From contig WJKO01000070.1 in NCBI GenBank assembly GCA_014729055.1, positions 1 through 15,823 of the forward strand: a DNA stretch of 15,823 nt, written 5' to 3'. The stretch comes from Promethearchaeota archaeon. Lineage in GTDB: Archaea; Asgardarchaeota; Lokiarchaeia; Sigyniarchaeales; Promethearchaeaceae. Numbering within the stretch: position 1 is the first letter of the stretch; every line of letters begins with the position of its first letter. The notes under the pieces were generated by a model. It was not told the DNA's origin and ran no database searches. It worked only from the letters and a program-made list of their open reading frames with translations. Positions 7,701-14,631 of the stretch are shown in pieces. Made by a program: the position numbers and the translations under genes.

Positions 7701-10027
7701 AAATATAAATCCGCCGACAAATCTGCAAAGTTAGGATCCATCCCTCCGTTTACGCGTAAATTTGCAGAATCGGAGTATGTTATTCCCACATCGCTTTGAT
7801 ATTGAAGGACGGGGACTTCAACCCAATGGTCTCCAAACGTCTGAATAACTTGATCGGCGGAATCATCTATTTTGTAATCATCTTTTTGCTTAAATGATAT
7901 GTAAAAGTCTAGATAATCTTCATCGAATATAGAATGCAATTCAGAATGGTCCGCGTATAAATGCACCTTACTTGATGTCTCAAATTCAGAACTGTCAAAT
8001 TGCACTACGCCATCTTGACTTGATTCGATGCTCACTAAAGAATCGAAATCAAAATAATTATTAAAGGTTTCCCGCCAATCAGCGGCATCTGTTGTAATAT
8101 TAACCCTTTCTAACGAGCGGAATTCGACTGATAATGCTTGATCCACAGAATAACAATTATAAAAATTTGGAATATGCCAAGACCATCCAACTTTACTGCT
8201 GCCATCCGTGCCATCTATATAATTGTATTCACCAAAATCTCCAAAATAATCTATTAGCTTTTGAAAGTGGTTTTCAGTCTGATAGAGAACGACATTAGGG
8301 GGCGGATCTTCGTAATAAGCAGAAAACTCAAATTCCAACCTGCAATCCAACCTTAAATTCGGGTGATATGTGTCAGAACCTTCATGTGCAGGTAGGAGGA
8401 ACCTATACTTTGGCGTCACCGTAAACTTTGTCTTTGCATAGTTCTGATCCAGATCTTCAATATTATTGGTTATTTCACCCATTTCATTACCCGATGCGTC
8501 ATAATGTGTATATGTACACGTAAAATCATCGATTGTTAAACTATTTAGACTCTTTGTTTCTGGGTTTACAATATCTGAACTTGCGATTTTACCATCTTTT
8601 ATGCTTGTATCTTCCCCCCACCAATCTAATCCTATTTCTGTTTTCAACCCATCAATAAAATCACGAGAATACTTATTTAGATCGCCCTCTTCTCCGCAAA
8701 ATGTTCTATATACGCTCACGGGATTCTCTGGACTTACATCATAGACCTCTCCAGATAATACTTCTATCTTCGGGGTGCCGAAAAAGCAGAAATTATCATC
8801 TTCGCGTATATCATCATCTTGATCGAGGTAGTATCTTACTTCTACTTTACAAATCCTCGTGTCGGACTCGAATTCGACGCCGAATAGCATATCACGCGCG
8901 ACCCCCCCGACATAGGGATATTGTCCCTCTGGATAATGTTCGTAAGCACCATTACCGCCATAGTCCTTGAAGTTAATATCCAGAATATCTTCATATACAT
9001 GTGCCTCATAATAATCCTTATCTTCTAGATTATACAATTCTACTGATGTTTTTGATGATGAACGGGTAATCTTATTGTTATTTTCATCGTATAGAATGAT
9101 TTTCATCTCTCTGGGCGGTCGCACATTGTAATCTTCGCATCCAAGTCCGCAATAATTGTGGTCAATGATTTGAAGCGCAGAAAAGAGTTGACTAAAATTA
9201 TAGGTAAAACAACCGTTGTCTGCATCATGCACTGCATAGGGAGACGACGGATTGTCTGCGTTATTGTCGCTGACATAATCATAATTGTACGTAATGGCTG
9301 CATAATCGGGCATTCGCACACCTTCCTCATAAGCCATGATACAAAACAAGCCATTTATATTAGGGTTGGTGAGATCAGTAATATCTTGTTCCTCAAACAT
9401 TTTAATATTACTATTCCATGCATGACCCGAACTATCTTCGGCATCAAAAGGATCTGCATTGAATTCTGTATCAAATGATTGCGTTGTCGATAATGGCGAG
9501 ATGTCGCTTTTTAGAAATACATACTCTCCAGTCGGACCATACGATTTTATATCCCAATGTTTGTTCCCATCAATTGGTTCTGATGCCCAGATAGACTGAG
9601 ATGCGAATGTGTAGCTGTCGCTGAACCATTGCATTCTCCCTGCCTCAATTGTGCAACCATCCCGCTGGTCTTCTCCGTCCAACGGATTATACATGGGAAC
9701 TCCTGACTCCTCCCAGCGCGGTAGATCAAAATTGTCGAAATACAGATCCGTTGATCTTTTGGGTGATGTAAAATAATTGTCCATAGTATACCAAACGGGC
9801 TTTAATGTCTCGGTATATGTTGCGCCCTCAATAAACGAGGCAGGATCTATTTCATGATAGAACTTTGAATTACGGATCTCGTCCGGCTCTGAACCATTCG
9901 GATCTGGAAGATCAATAATATTCCCGGAAATCGAAACTAATTCTAATCGGCTTTCTAAAAACGGTACGATTAAAAGAACCGCAAAAAGTCCGCAAACAAC
10001 CAAGAAACTTTTATTATTTTGTCTCAT
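4799..10027 (-). CDS. Giant secreted surface protein with six C-terminal membrane helices
   Basis: The ATG at 10025-10027 gives about 1742 residues. GGTGA lies four bases before it; an in-frame TTG 12 bases further up is less likely. A signal-like helix (SFLVVCGLFAVLLIVPF, near residues 7-23) precedes an acidic, aromatic, probably beta-rich ectodomain of about 1440 residues. Six helices follow at about 1477-1497, 1515-1536, 1581-1603, 1642-1664, 1672-1693 and 1713-1736. The basic loop after the first helix fits an outside ectodomain. Twelve ectodomain cysteines fall between residues about 125 and 838; the remaining roughly 640 ectodomain residues have none. Only about three N-glycosylation sequons were seen. 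The length and surface placement suggest an S-layer-like, adhesin or receptor role, but no domain family was recognised. It faces a divergent secreted-protein gene across a 629-bp region. Confidence 0.88.
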   Translation of the reverse strand: MRQNNKSFLVVCGLFAVLLIVPFLESRLELVSISGNIIDLPDPNGSEPDEIRNSKFYHEIDPASFIEGATYTETLKPVWYTMDNYFTSPKRSTDLYFDNFDLPRWEESGVPMYNPLDGEDQRDGCTIEAGRMQWFSDSYTFASQSIWASEPIDGNKHWDIKSYGPTGEYVFLKSDISPLSTTQSFDTEFNADPFDAEDSSGHAWNSNIKMFEEQDITDLTNPNINGLFCIMAYEEGVRMPDYAAITYNYDYVSDNNADNPSSPYAVHDADNGCFTYNFSQLFSALQIIDHNYCGLGCEDYNVRPPREMKIILYDENNNKITRSSSKTSVELYNLEDKDYYEAHVYEDILDINFKDYGGNGAYEHYPEGQYPYVGGVARDMLFGVEFESDTRICKVEVRYYLDQDDDIREDDNFCFFGTPKIEVLSGEVYDVSPENPVSVYRTFCGEEGDLNKYSRDFIDGLKTEIGLDWWGEDTSIKDGKIASSDIVNPETKSLNSLTIDDFTCTYTHYDASGNEMGEITNNIEDLDQNYAKTKFTVTPKYRFLLPAHEGSDTYHPNLRLDCRLEFEFSAYYEDPPPNVVLYQTENHFQKLIDYFGDFGEYNYIDGTDGSSKVGWSWHIPNFYNCYSVDQALSVEFRSLERVNITTDAADWRETFNNYFDFDSLVSIESSQDGVVQFDSSEFETSSKVHLYADHSELHSIFDEDYLDFYISFKQKDDYKIDDSADQVIQTFGDHWVEVPVLQYQSDVGITYSDSANLRVNGGMDPNFADLSADLYFSQAIVDGEPLQLAPNELLVDQTDGSAPIFNYDSYFDGYWGTIHQRVGVSEFDVYAFDSDSHCQHWERGSMTSYGYSLKDLSEFYLDTTPVEDELWLHLHTLSQEGSSYVPADRTFYFNAYRFGDPGSTEFSLDLSDEQNTFTSSEGHFISLDNIIFQTPIFTENILENFQEDAIDQISFDVSADPEGEVPKITFNEFKIVPHNYDQTLSKKELYFMKVNPVPAPEFSFPGEETARFTFDEVASVEWMPRRRSLLLDIEMDFILSIDGESQNFENVHISTPVAFLKQGDLLGESSTKVPATLMHQMKESSMYEETFDLSYLASYLNPYYVLGVIQDENLIHSTVSYSSTYTEFPMLEEFESRTGTLLWEDAGLKQFKLTLRDNYQDYKPWIQIFTDDSTSYLLEMSPDIETDKWTTEDDGTYLNPKNFKNGEYSVKVKLKKDDMWVHDYSSRILSVDYYLLNTYSLENQGMGLDSSQWDPEETWGWWYDDGDVVFELSASDVQKAVTHAQSLLTFNEPSYNVKLHLAENAFNIEAFASETSITLMTAQYTYHPKQISSDEEGELVLYFVFNEKITEATLDYNMVGPTIQRGEWIEKVDDDTGLYYHTLDFELYVPRSYADITVKMREIVWSWQGDYNTAGTKLQRRSESGWEDVDADVSFYYPSTGGYMDYYVTITGLSPSSSSYQYRFISESFEAEAANWGPLILSLLVSAGVFILVWVVIGSKYIKPKVSLFDRSNIAYYGIGAGIFAGVFVVLNMFVFSGSTVVPDVYFDPANSINRMIDATGRAESSYLSTHPASILDLNRTALITPVILAIACGVIGVIGGTIPIPSQKGDGRTMMEVARSPEEDEDTPTLIEKYFGGDEKAYYTAVGILAVVVFCISGIYAITSPIDRAVTIRLIITGSAAIASFIIWYFLAEIRIDEGKPLYQSIVLNKTWYYLIGGFIALGVFLIGMIITLNAGIMFGI

Positions 10028-10136
10028 CTTCTCACCCAAAGAGATTACACAATTTTCCGCAAATCATTTTGCTTTTTCTCTTTTCCAAAACATTTGCAGA
10101 TTTTTATTGATGATTTACCTTATTATCAACTTATCT

Positions 10137-10146
10137 ATTATATAAG
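10137..10146 (-). promoter_or_regulatory. Candidate TATA box of the giant surface-protein gene
   Basis: On the - strand the sequence reads CTTATATAAT. A transcript starting about 25 bases downstream would have a leader of about 85 bases before the ATG at 10027, which carries a ribosome site. A palindrome lies directly upstream at 10160-10183. Archaeal promoters normally show such a TATA element, but this region is AT-rich and the choice is not unique. Confidence 0.45.
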
Positions 10147-10159
10147 TGTTCTTACATAT

Positions 10160-10183
10160 CCGAATGAACTTAGAGTTCATCGG
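10160..10183. repeat. Palindrome with 7-bp perfect core arms (possible operator)
   Basis: ATGAACT and AGTTCAT face each other across TAG. Outer CCG and CGG extend the stem past one unpaired A, giving ten paired positions per side. It sits about 14 bp upstream of the candidate TATA box of the giant-protein gene, where archaeal activators commonly bind. A looser ATGAA/TTCAT pair occurs at 10524-10544 near the divergent gene. Confidence 0.5.
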
Positions 10184-10389
10184 AACCGATCACATTAAGC
10201 GTGTCAAGGTGCTTTTTCTATCACTACTTCTCCACATATAGTATATTAAAACTCCGCGCTTAATGCAATGTTCTACTCATTGGAAACTTTTTAAATGATT
10301 TTTTGACAATTTGGTTCAACTAATACTATACGGGTGTTATATTTAAAGAAAAAAAAAGAAAACGATCTGCAAGAAACACCTCGCTGACC

Positions 10390-10435
10390 TATTCTTGATA
10401 GAATATAGCCGCTTTTCCTGCGGTTCTCAGCTATA
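10390..10435. repeat. Two adjacent hairpins (10390-10405 and 10404-10435)
   Basis: TATTCT and AGAATA pair perfectly around a four-base loop. The second hairpin pairs TATAGC with GCTATA and contains CCGC/GCGG with a bulge on one side. The stems share two bases, so they could be alternative structures. On the - strand a TATA-like element lies near 10438-10447 and a nine-T run at 10349-10357, so a small RNA of about 60 bases is conceivable but unproven. Confidence 0.3.
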
Positions 10436-10491
10436 AAAATATATAAACAAGGTCTTGTAGCGGATGAAATCATTAATCATGACTTTTACTC

Positions 10492-10520
10492 AATAATCGG
10501 GAAATCTAAATAATAATCGG
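10492..10520 (+). repeat. Direct repeat AATAATCGG, two copies 20 bp apart
   Basis: The same nine bases occur at 10492-10500 and 10512-10520. The 20-bp period is close to two helical turns, putting both copies on one face of the DNA. They lie 63-98 bp upstream of the candidate TATA box of the + strand gene and could be a regulator binding pair. Chance occurrence in AT-rich DNA is possible. Confidence 0.3.
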
Positions 10521-10582
10521 TCAATGAACCCTAAGTCCATTCATGCAGAAATTTTTATCTAACTATCTGCCCACTTACAAAT

Positions 10583-10590
10583 ATTTAAAA
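10583..10590 (+). promoter_or_regulatory. Candidate TATA box of the + strand secreted-protein gene
   Basis: ATTTAAAA here would place the transcription start near 10610-10615 and a leader of about 45 bases before the ATG at 10657. That leader contains the GTGAGG ribosome site. More distal TATA-like blocks (about 10432-10448) exist but would need a much longer leader. Confidence 0.45.
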
Positions 10591-10656
10591 ACGGAAAAAT
10601 TGATATGTTTGATAGATTGATTGAATTTATTTCACGATAAAAGTGAGGATATGCGC

Positions 10657-11853
10657 ATGAACTTAAAACATTATAAAAAAATAACCGGTGTTGCACTCAT
10701 AATGGCGGCACTTATCGGAACTCTCCCATTATGGCAGAAAGCGGTTGCAAAGACGCCCGAAGTTGAGCCGGCATTGCCGAGCTTGGGAGACACCTTTAAC
10801 ATCACCATTTACACGGAAAATGACCAGCCTTATTTTGGAGAACCATATTGGGCTCCGATCGAAGACCAGATCAAATACGATTACGGGCTTGAACAAGGAG
10901 ACTCTGGTTGGGAGTATTGGTGGGACAATTGGCTAAATATCTATAACGTGACAAATACGAGCAACGGAGATTTACTTCACTATGGCATCTATTCATATGC
11001 TCATCTTTATTATGGACCGAATTCAACCGGTCGGCCTTGGACTCGTTGTAATGATATCCATTTAACAAATAAGGAGATACAATGGTGGGGGGAACATCTG
11101 CCCGAGAACGCTACCGAGACTATATCAACATATTGGGGTGGAAGCGCTTGCTGCCCAACAGAAGTGGTGGGCGGCTATGAGCTCGTCGATTATAATGATT
11201 ATTGGTATAGAGTTAAGAGTACAACCCGGGTTTTTGCAGAACATAGCGCCGATCAATATTTGGACAATATTTCATTTGATTATTTTACGGAAAAAATATT
11301 GTGCCTCAGTGAAAACTTACTCATCAGCAAAACAAATAGGTCAGGAGCCGTGATGACCGAGTCGGGGCTAGAGTACATTGAGAATAACCAAAGTCCGCTT
11401 TACATAAACGCTGCTTTACTGGACAAGGATTTTTGGGAATTTCAAGAGGGTCAGTTTTGCGGGATATGGTTTAATGACTATAAATATATGTCCTACAAAT
11501 GGACGGAAGAATATGTGGACTTTATTTCGTATGATTATTGGGAGGAAGAAGTGTATGTTATTAATCAAACATATAATGTTACTATCAGATGTCATCCTGA
11601 CGGGAGGTTATGGGGGATATTCATTAACCGCTGGTTCAATGATACAAGCGGGGAGTGCGAGGTGAACCGCGAGAGGATACAGATTTGGTTCGGAGACCCG
11701 TATATAGACCTGGGAGACGATACGAATTTTGGGGCTATTATCGGCGGCTCAATCGGCGGAGGGGTTGCCGTTGTGCTCGTTGTTGTGCTCATTAAAAAGC
11801 GGAAAAAGAAGAAAATAGAAACGCCGGGTTTAGAAGAGCCGACCTATTACTAA
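10657..11853 (+). CDS. Secreted, tryptophan- and sequon-rich surface protein with single C-terminal anchor
   Basis: The ATG at 10657 gives 398 residues. GTGAGG at 10643-10648 lies eight bases before it; an ATG at 10651 and a TTG at 10621 are poorer choices. Lysines and the helix ITGVALIMAALIGTLPLW form a signal peptide ending near the alanines at about residue 31. The ectodomain runs to about residue 358. It has about 17 tryptophans, many tyrosines, seven cysteines and about eleven N-x-S/T sequons, indicating an extracellular glycoprotein with disulfides. The glycine/valine-rich helix at about 359-379 is followed by KKRKKKK, a stop-transfer signal, and a 12-residue tail ending PTYY. Aromatic density suggests a carbohydrate-binding or compact beta fold, but no family was recognised. 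It is divergent from the giant surface gene. Confidence 0.85.
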   Translation: MNLKHYKKITGVALIMAALIGTLPLWQKAVAKTPEVEPALPSLGDTFNITIYTENDQPYFGEPYWAPIEDQIKYDYGLEQGDSGWEYWWDNWLNIYNVTNTSNGDLLHYGIYSYAHLYYGPNSTGRPWTRCNDIHLTNKEIQWWGEHLPENATETISTYWGGSACCPTEVVGGYELVDYNDYWYRVKSTTRVFAEHSADQYLDNISFDYFTEKILCLSENLLISKTNRSGAVMTESGLEYIENNQSPLYINAALLDKDFWEFQEGQFCGIWFNDYKYMSYKWTEEYVDFISYDYWEEEVYVINQTYNVTIRCHPDGRLWGIFINRWFNDTSGECEVNRERIQIWFGDPYIDLGDDTNFGAIIGGSIGGGVAVVLVVVLIKKRKKKKIETPGLEEPTYY

Positions 11854-11860
11854 TTCCTTA

Positions 11861-11870
11861 TTTTTTTTTT
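11861..11870 (+). terminator. T10 tract, likely terminator of the + strand gene
   Basis: Ten consecutive T residues begin seven bases after the TAA stop of the secreted-protein gene. A bare T-tract is typical of archaeal intrinsic termination. No comparable T-tract is seen for the convergent gene on the other strand. Confidence 0.65.
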
Positions 11871-11895
11871 AAACTTAAATTTTTAATAACATTCA

Positions 11896-11937
11896 CCAAG
11901 GACATTTTGTCTTTGAATGAGGACGGTCTGTCCTTGG
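11896..11937. repeat. 9-bp inverted repeat between convergent genes
   Basis: CCAAGGACA (11896-11904) and TGTCCTTGG (11929-11937) are perfect reverse complements around a 24-base loop. The interior is two imperfect 19-base units 21 bp apart (13 of 19 positions alike), each a small GGAC..GTC palindrome. No T-run follows on either strand, so a standard terminator is not certain; a protein-binding site or mobile-element remnant is also possible. Confidence 0.45.
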
Positions 11938-11975
11938 CATCGATATTTCGGTGGTAAGACCATTATTTTTTGTTA

Positions 11976-12824
11976 TCAATTTAAATATTCTTCGGGGGTA
12001 AGAAACGTAATATTGCGTTTTTTTTGGTCAATAAATTTATTGTAAGAGTCTTTATCATTTGTTAAAAAATACATATCACTTTTTCGGGCAATCGGCAAAT
12101 AAGTATAATATTGAATTGCTTTCTTGATATTACTAAATTTTGAGAACCTCGAAATAATTTCTCGCATAATGCCGATTGATAGAGGATGGATTTTTACGTT
12201 AGAGTAAGTAAAGAATATATCATCGATCAATTCTTTTGATTGCGCAGCGAACAGTATTCTATATCTAGCAGGAATAGCATTGTCATCGATTCTTATCTTG
12301 GGCTTCCTTGGTGTATTACTCTTATTAGAATAGACCGGAATTGCATTTCGATAATTATATTTAATATTGTTCACATTGCCTTGATAAGCATTTAACACGT
12401 CCTTGTTTTTTTCAAAAAACTCAGGATCCTTTGATTGGTGATGAAATACAAAGTAATAAAGAATTGATTCCAAGGGTTGTTCTTGTTTAGGGATCAATAG
12501 TTTTTTTTCCATTATATTTTCTTGACTTTCGTTAAAAATAAAATATTTTTGACGCATTGGAACGGTGTGTAGTGTAACATTATTATGTATTGGCCGTAAT
12601 ACGCGTTCAAGAAAGGACTTTATTGGATGAAGAGAAATTTCCATGAGTTTATTATAAGTCTGAAGTATGGTGTCTGCAGAAATATGGATAGTGTTGTTGA
12701 TATCTTTCATTATCTCAAGAACACTATCGTTAAGATTTGCATACAAATCAGTCATAATAGTGAAATTATACTCGGGTGCATCTTTTTCGAAGAAAATGCT
12801 ATTATCTATAAATACATACGGCAT
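11976..12824 (-). CDS. PIN-like nuclease protein, last gene of the cassette
   Basis: The 282-residue protein opens with YVFIDNSIF (residues 3-11), the hydrophobic strand plus acidic residue (D7) that starts PIN folds. It ends with KSDMYFLTNDKDSYNKF (248-264) and ITFLTPEEYL, a typical PIN C-terminal strand with acidic D250, D257 and D259. PIN proteins are metal-dependent ribonucleases, including VapC toxins and rRNA-processing enzymes. The usual length is about 130-150 residues; here about 100 extra residues fill the middle, so the domain is expanded or divergent and the central acidic residue cannot be assigned. GGAGG lies eight bases before the ATG, inside the end of the upstream PIN gene, and four bases separate the two. 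Sampled lines are strongly AT-rich. PIN assignment is from motif pattern alone. Confidence 0.7.
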   Translation of the reverse strand: MPYVFIDNSIFFEKDAPEYNFTIMTDLYANLNDSVLEIMKDINNTIHISADTILQTYNKLMEISLHPIKSFLERVLRPIHNNVTLHTVPMRQKYFIFNESQENIMEKKLLIPKQEQPLESILYYFVFHHQSKDPEFFEKNKDVLNAYQGNVNNIKYNYRNAIPVYSNKSNTPRKPKIRIDDNAIPARYRILFAAQSKELIDDIFFTYSNVKIHPLSIGIMREIISRFSKFSNIKKAIQYYTYLPIARKSDMYFLTNDKDSYNKFIDQKKRNITFLTPEEYLN

Positions 12825-12828
12825 TATT

Positions 12829-14613
12829 CTATCCTCCTATAGATCTAATATCTAACCGAACGGGAAATTCTGTTTTGTCTTTACTCAGATATCGTTCTAC
12901 GATTAGTGCGCGATATGGCTTTGGCATTGGAAAGCAATCAATTACTCCTTGTATACTTGTTTTCAGAATACATTGTATTGTATTGCGGTTTTTATCGCTT
13001 CCTATATCTTTATATTCGATAGCAATAATTCTGTCAACGACCACATTACGACGCCCTTTTGAGTGGTATACTTGAATAGTGATGTCTATTTTTGTTAAAT
13101 TCAATTCATAAGTCTTCATGAATAACTCGCGGTCAACAAGGCTGTCGTTTAGAGTCTTAAGGATTAGAAAAATATAGACCAATCCCATAAACATTTGTTT
13201 TCGCTCTCGCTTAGTTAATTTATCGAGTTTTAATGAAATGCTACATTCACAATTGATGTCCTTGGGTATTATATTACATTCATGCTCAATTCTGTATTTC
13301 AGAAACTTTAAGAGAAAACTCAAGGGAGTTGTTGCCTTTATATCCTTATCGATGCGCTGAACGTCGATAAAATCTTTTATGTTCTCGGTAATAAGATACT
13401 GATATTTTTTATTCATTATACGATTGATTATGGATTTAAAACTAATATACTGAATAAAATCTTCAACTTCATATGTAAAGATATCTAATTTGGAGGGTGC
13501 TTTAGGGAAATAGACGGCATTAAATTGTGCGGGTATTAATGCTTGTTTGAGAATTCTCTTACTGAATGGGATCGTATAAAGACTATCTCGTATATATATT
13601 GTTATATATTTTTTTATGTCTTGTTTACTTATTTCCTCTACTTTTAGCATTAAATTTAGTAAAACCGGAATGGATATTGCAGAGATATAACCCGACAAAA
13701 GATAGTTTGCACAGTTGTTTAAAATGATACTTTTTTCGGTTCGTAAAGCATCTATAATATGCTTCGTTTTCATCTCATTGTTGAGTACAAGTATATTTGT
13801 ATCAAGGAATACATCCACACGTGATGGTAAGTGAAGTACCGTAAAGTCTGTTAAAAACAAAGATGTAAATAACCTTAAATAGTCATTTCCCAGATCCGTG
13901 AGTTTAATAGCGCTCGGCTCTTTAAGTCCATACTCTTCTAAATAATAAACAGACTGAACTTCCATCATTTTTTCCATATATTTGGGTGTGATTTTGTTCA
14001 AATATGTACTCACAATATTTTTATTCTCCACATTCTTCTCTTTCTCCTTATTTTTGCGATCTACGAGAAAACAAATAAAATGCTTATTTCTGTTCCAATT
14101 GAACTTGCTATCTAGATCCCTAAGCATTTCTTTCATTTTTTGGTTATTGTTTAGAACGGGGAGATAATTTTCTTCAAGATAATCATAAACCTGATGAGCC
14201 ATATTTCGAATAGCCATTCCTTCCATTATAGCAAAATATTTAAAATCTAATTTGACCAGATCAGTTTGTTCTATAATTGTATATAAATCTATTAATCGGT
14301 TTTTAGTATAAGAGATGTCTCCCTTGTGCAAGATCGAAAAGTAATCCGTTACCATCATTAAAAGATCGTTTGCTGCTTTGGTTAATTTTAGATCTACTTT
14401 GCTGGGTGTCTTTTTAACCTCGAGAAAACCTCTGAATTCGCTCCGTCTAAAGAATTGTCGAGGCGTTTCAAGATGATATTCACTAAACTTAATCCCAAAA
14501 ATTTTTCTAATTGTTTTAGGCAAAGCTTGTAAAGATCTTATTATTACCAACGGATCGCGATTTCTTGCAGAAATTATCCGTTTTAATGTCAACAGTGTAT
14601 GTACTGATACCAT
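12829..14613 (-). CDS. Winged-helix-like plus PIN nuclease protein
   Basis: The 594-residue product has a clear PIN signature. VDVFLDTNILV (267-276) supplies D271, the stretch AISIPVLLNLM (312-322) the next helix, EVEDFIQYIS (382-391) a central acidic pair, and YLITENIKDFID (406-417) the C-terminal acidic strand with D414, followed by ATTPLSFL. The N-terminal 260 residues contain two similar segments, around 62-95 (TPSKVDLKLTKAANDLL) and 219-254 (EPSAIKLTDLGNDYL). Each precedes a hydrophobic helix, like winged-helix modules that could bind DNA or RNA. Residues 440-594 form an unassigned domain with four cysteines. The usual asparagine/glutamate variant in the second helix (N320) should be checked. 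It starts 18 bases after the upstream gene with a weak ribosome site. Sampled lines are about 25-28 percent GC, against about 40-47 percent nearby. Confidence 0.8.
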   Translation of the reverse strand: MVSVHTLLTLKRIISARNRDPLVIIRSLQALPKTIRKIFGIKFSEYHLETPRQFFRRSEFRGFLEVKKTPSKVDLKLTKAANDLLMMVTDYFSILHKGDISYTKNRLIDLYTIIEQTDLVKLDFKYFAIMEGMAIRNMAHQVYDYLEENYLPVLNNNQKMKEMLRDLDSKFNWNRNKHFICFLVDRKNKEKEKNVENKNIVSTYLNKITPKYMEKMMEVQSVYYLEEYGLKEPSAIKLTDLGNDYLRLFTSLFLTDFTVLHLPSRVDVFLDTNILVLNNEMKTKHIIDALRTEKSIILNNCANYLLSGYISAISIPVLLNLMLKVEEISKQDIKKYITIYIRDSLYTIPFSKRILKQALIPAQFNAVYFPKAPSKLDIFTYEVEDFIQYISFKSIINRIMNKKYQYLITENIKDFIDVQRIDKDIKATTPLSFLLKFLKYRIEHECNIIPKDINCECSISLKLDKLTKRERKQMFMGLVYIFLILKTLNDSLVDRELFMKTYELNLTKIDITIQVYHSKGRRNVVVDRIIAIEYKDIGSDKNRNTIQCILKTSIQGVIDCFPMPKPYRALIVERYLSKDKTEFPVRLDIRSIGG

Positions 14614-14631
14614 ATTACCACTTCTTGTTTT

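Larger units (their letters stand above)
10028..10656. other. Divergent intergenic region of 629 bp
   Basis: No convincing gene lies here; a 60-codon reading frame on the - strand (10291-10473) has no ribosome site and unusual composition. The region separates the giant surface protein from the + strand secreted protein. It contains candidate promoters for both, a palindrome near 10160-10183, a direct repeat at 10492-10520, adjacent hairpins at 10390-10435, and several additional AT-rich TATA-like blocks (around 10339-10347 and 10432-10448). No tRNA T-arm or box C/D pair was found. Confidence 0.7.

Noticed and set aside
10291..10473. 60-codon open frame on - in the divergent region
   Set aside because: There is no ribosome site, it includes a poly-phenylalanine run from a T-tract, and it spans hairpins and TATA-like elements. 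More likely non-coding.
10028..10656. Possible tRNA or box C/D RNA
   Set aside because: No T-arm motif. A C-box-like TTGATGA near 10107-10113 has no CTGA D box at suitable distance.
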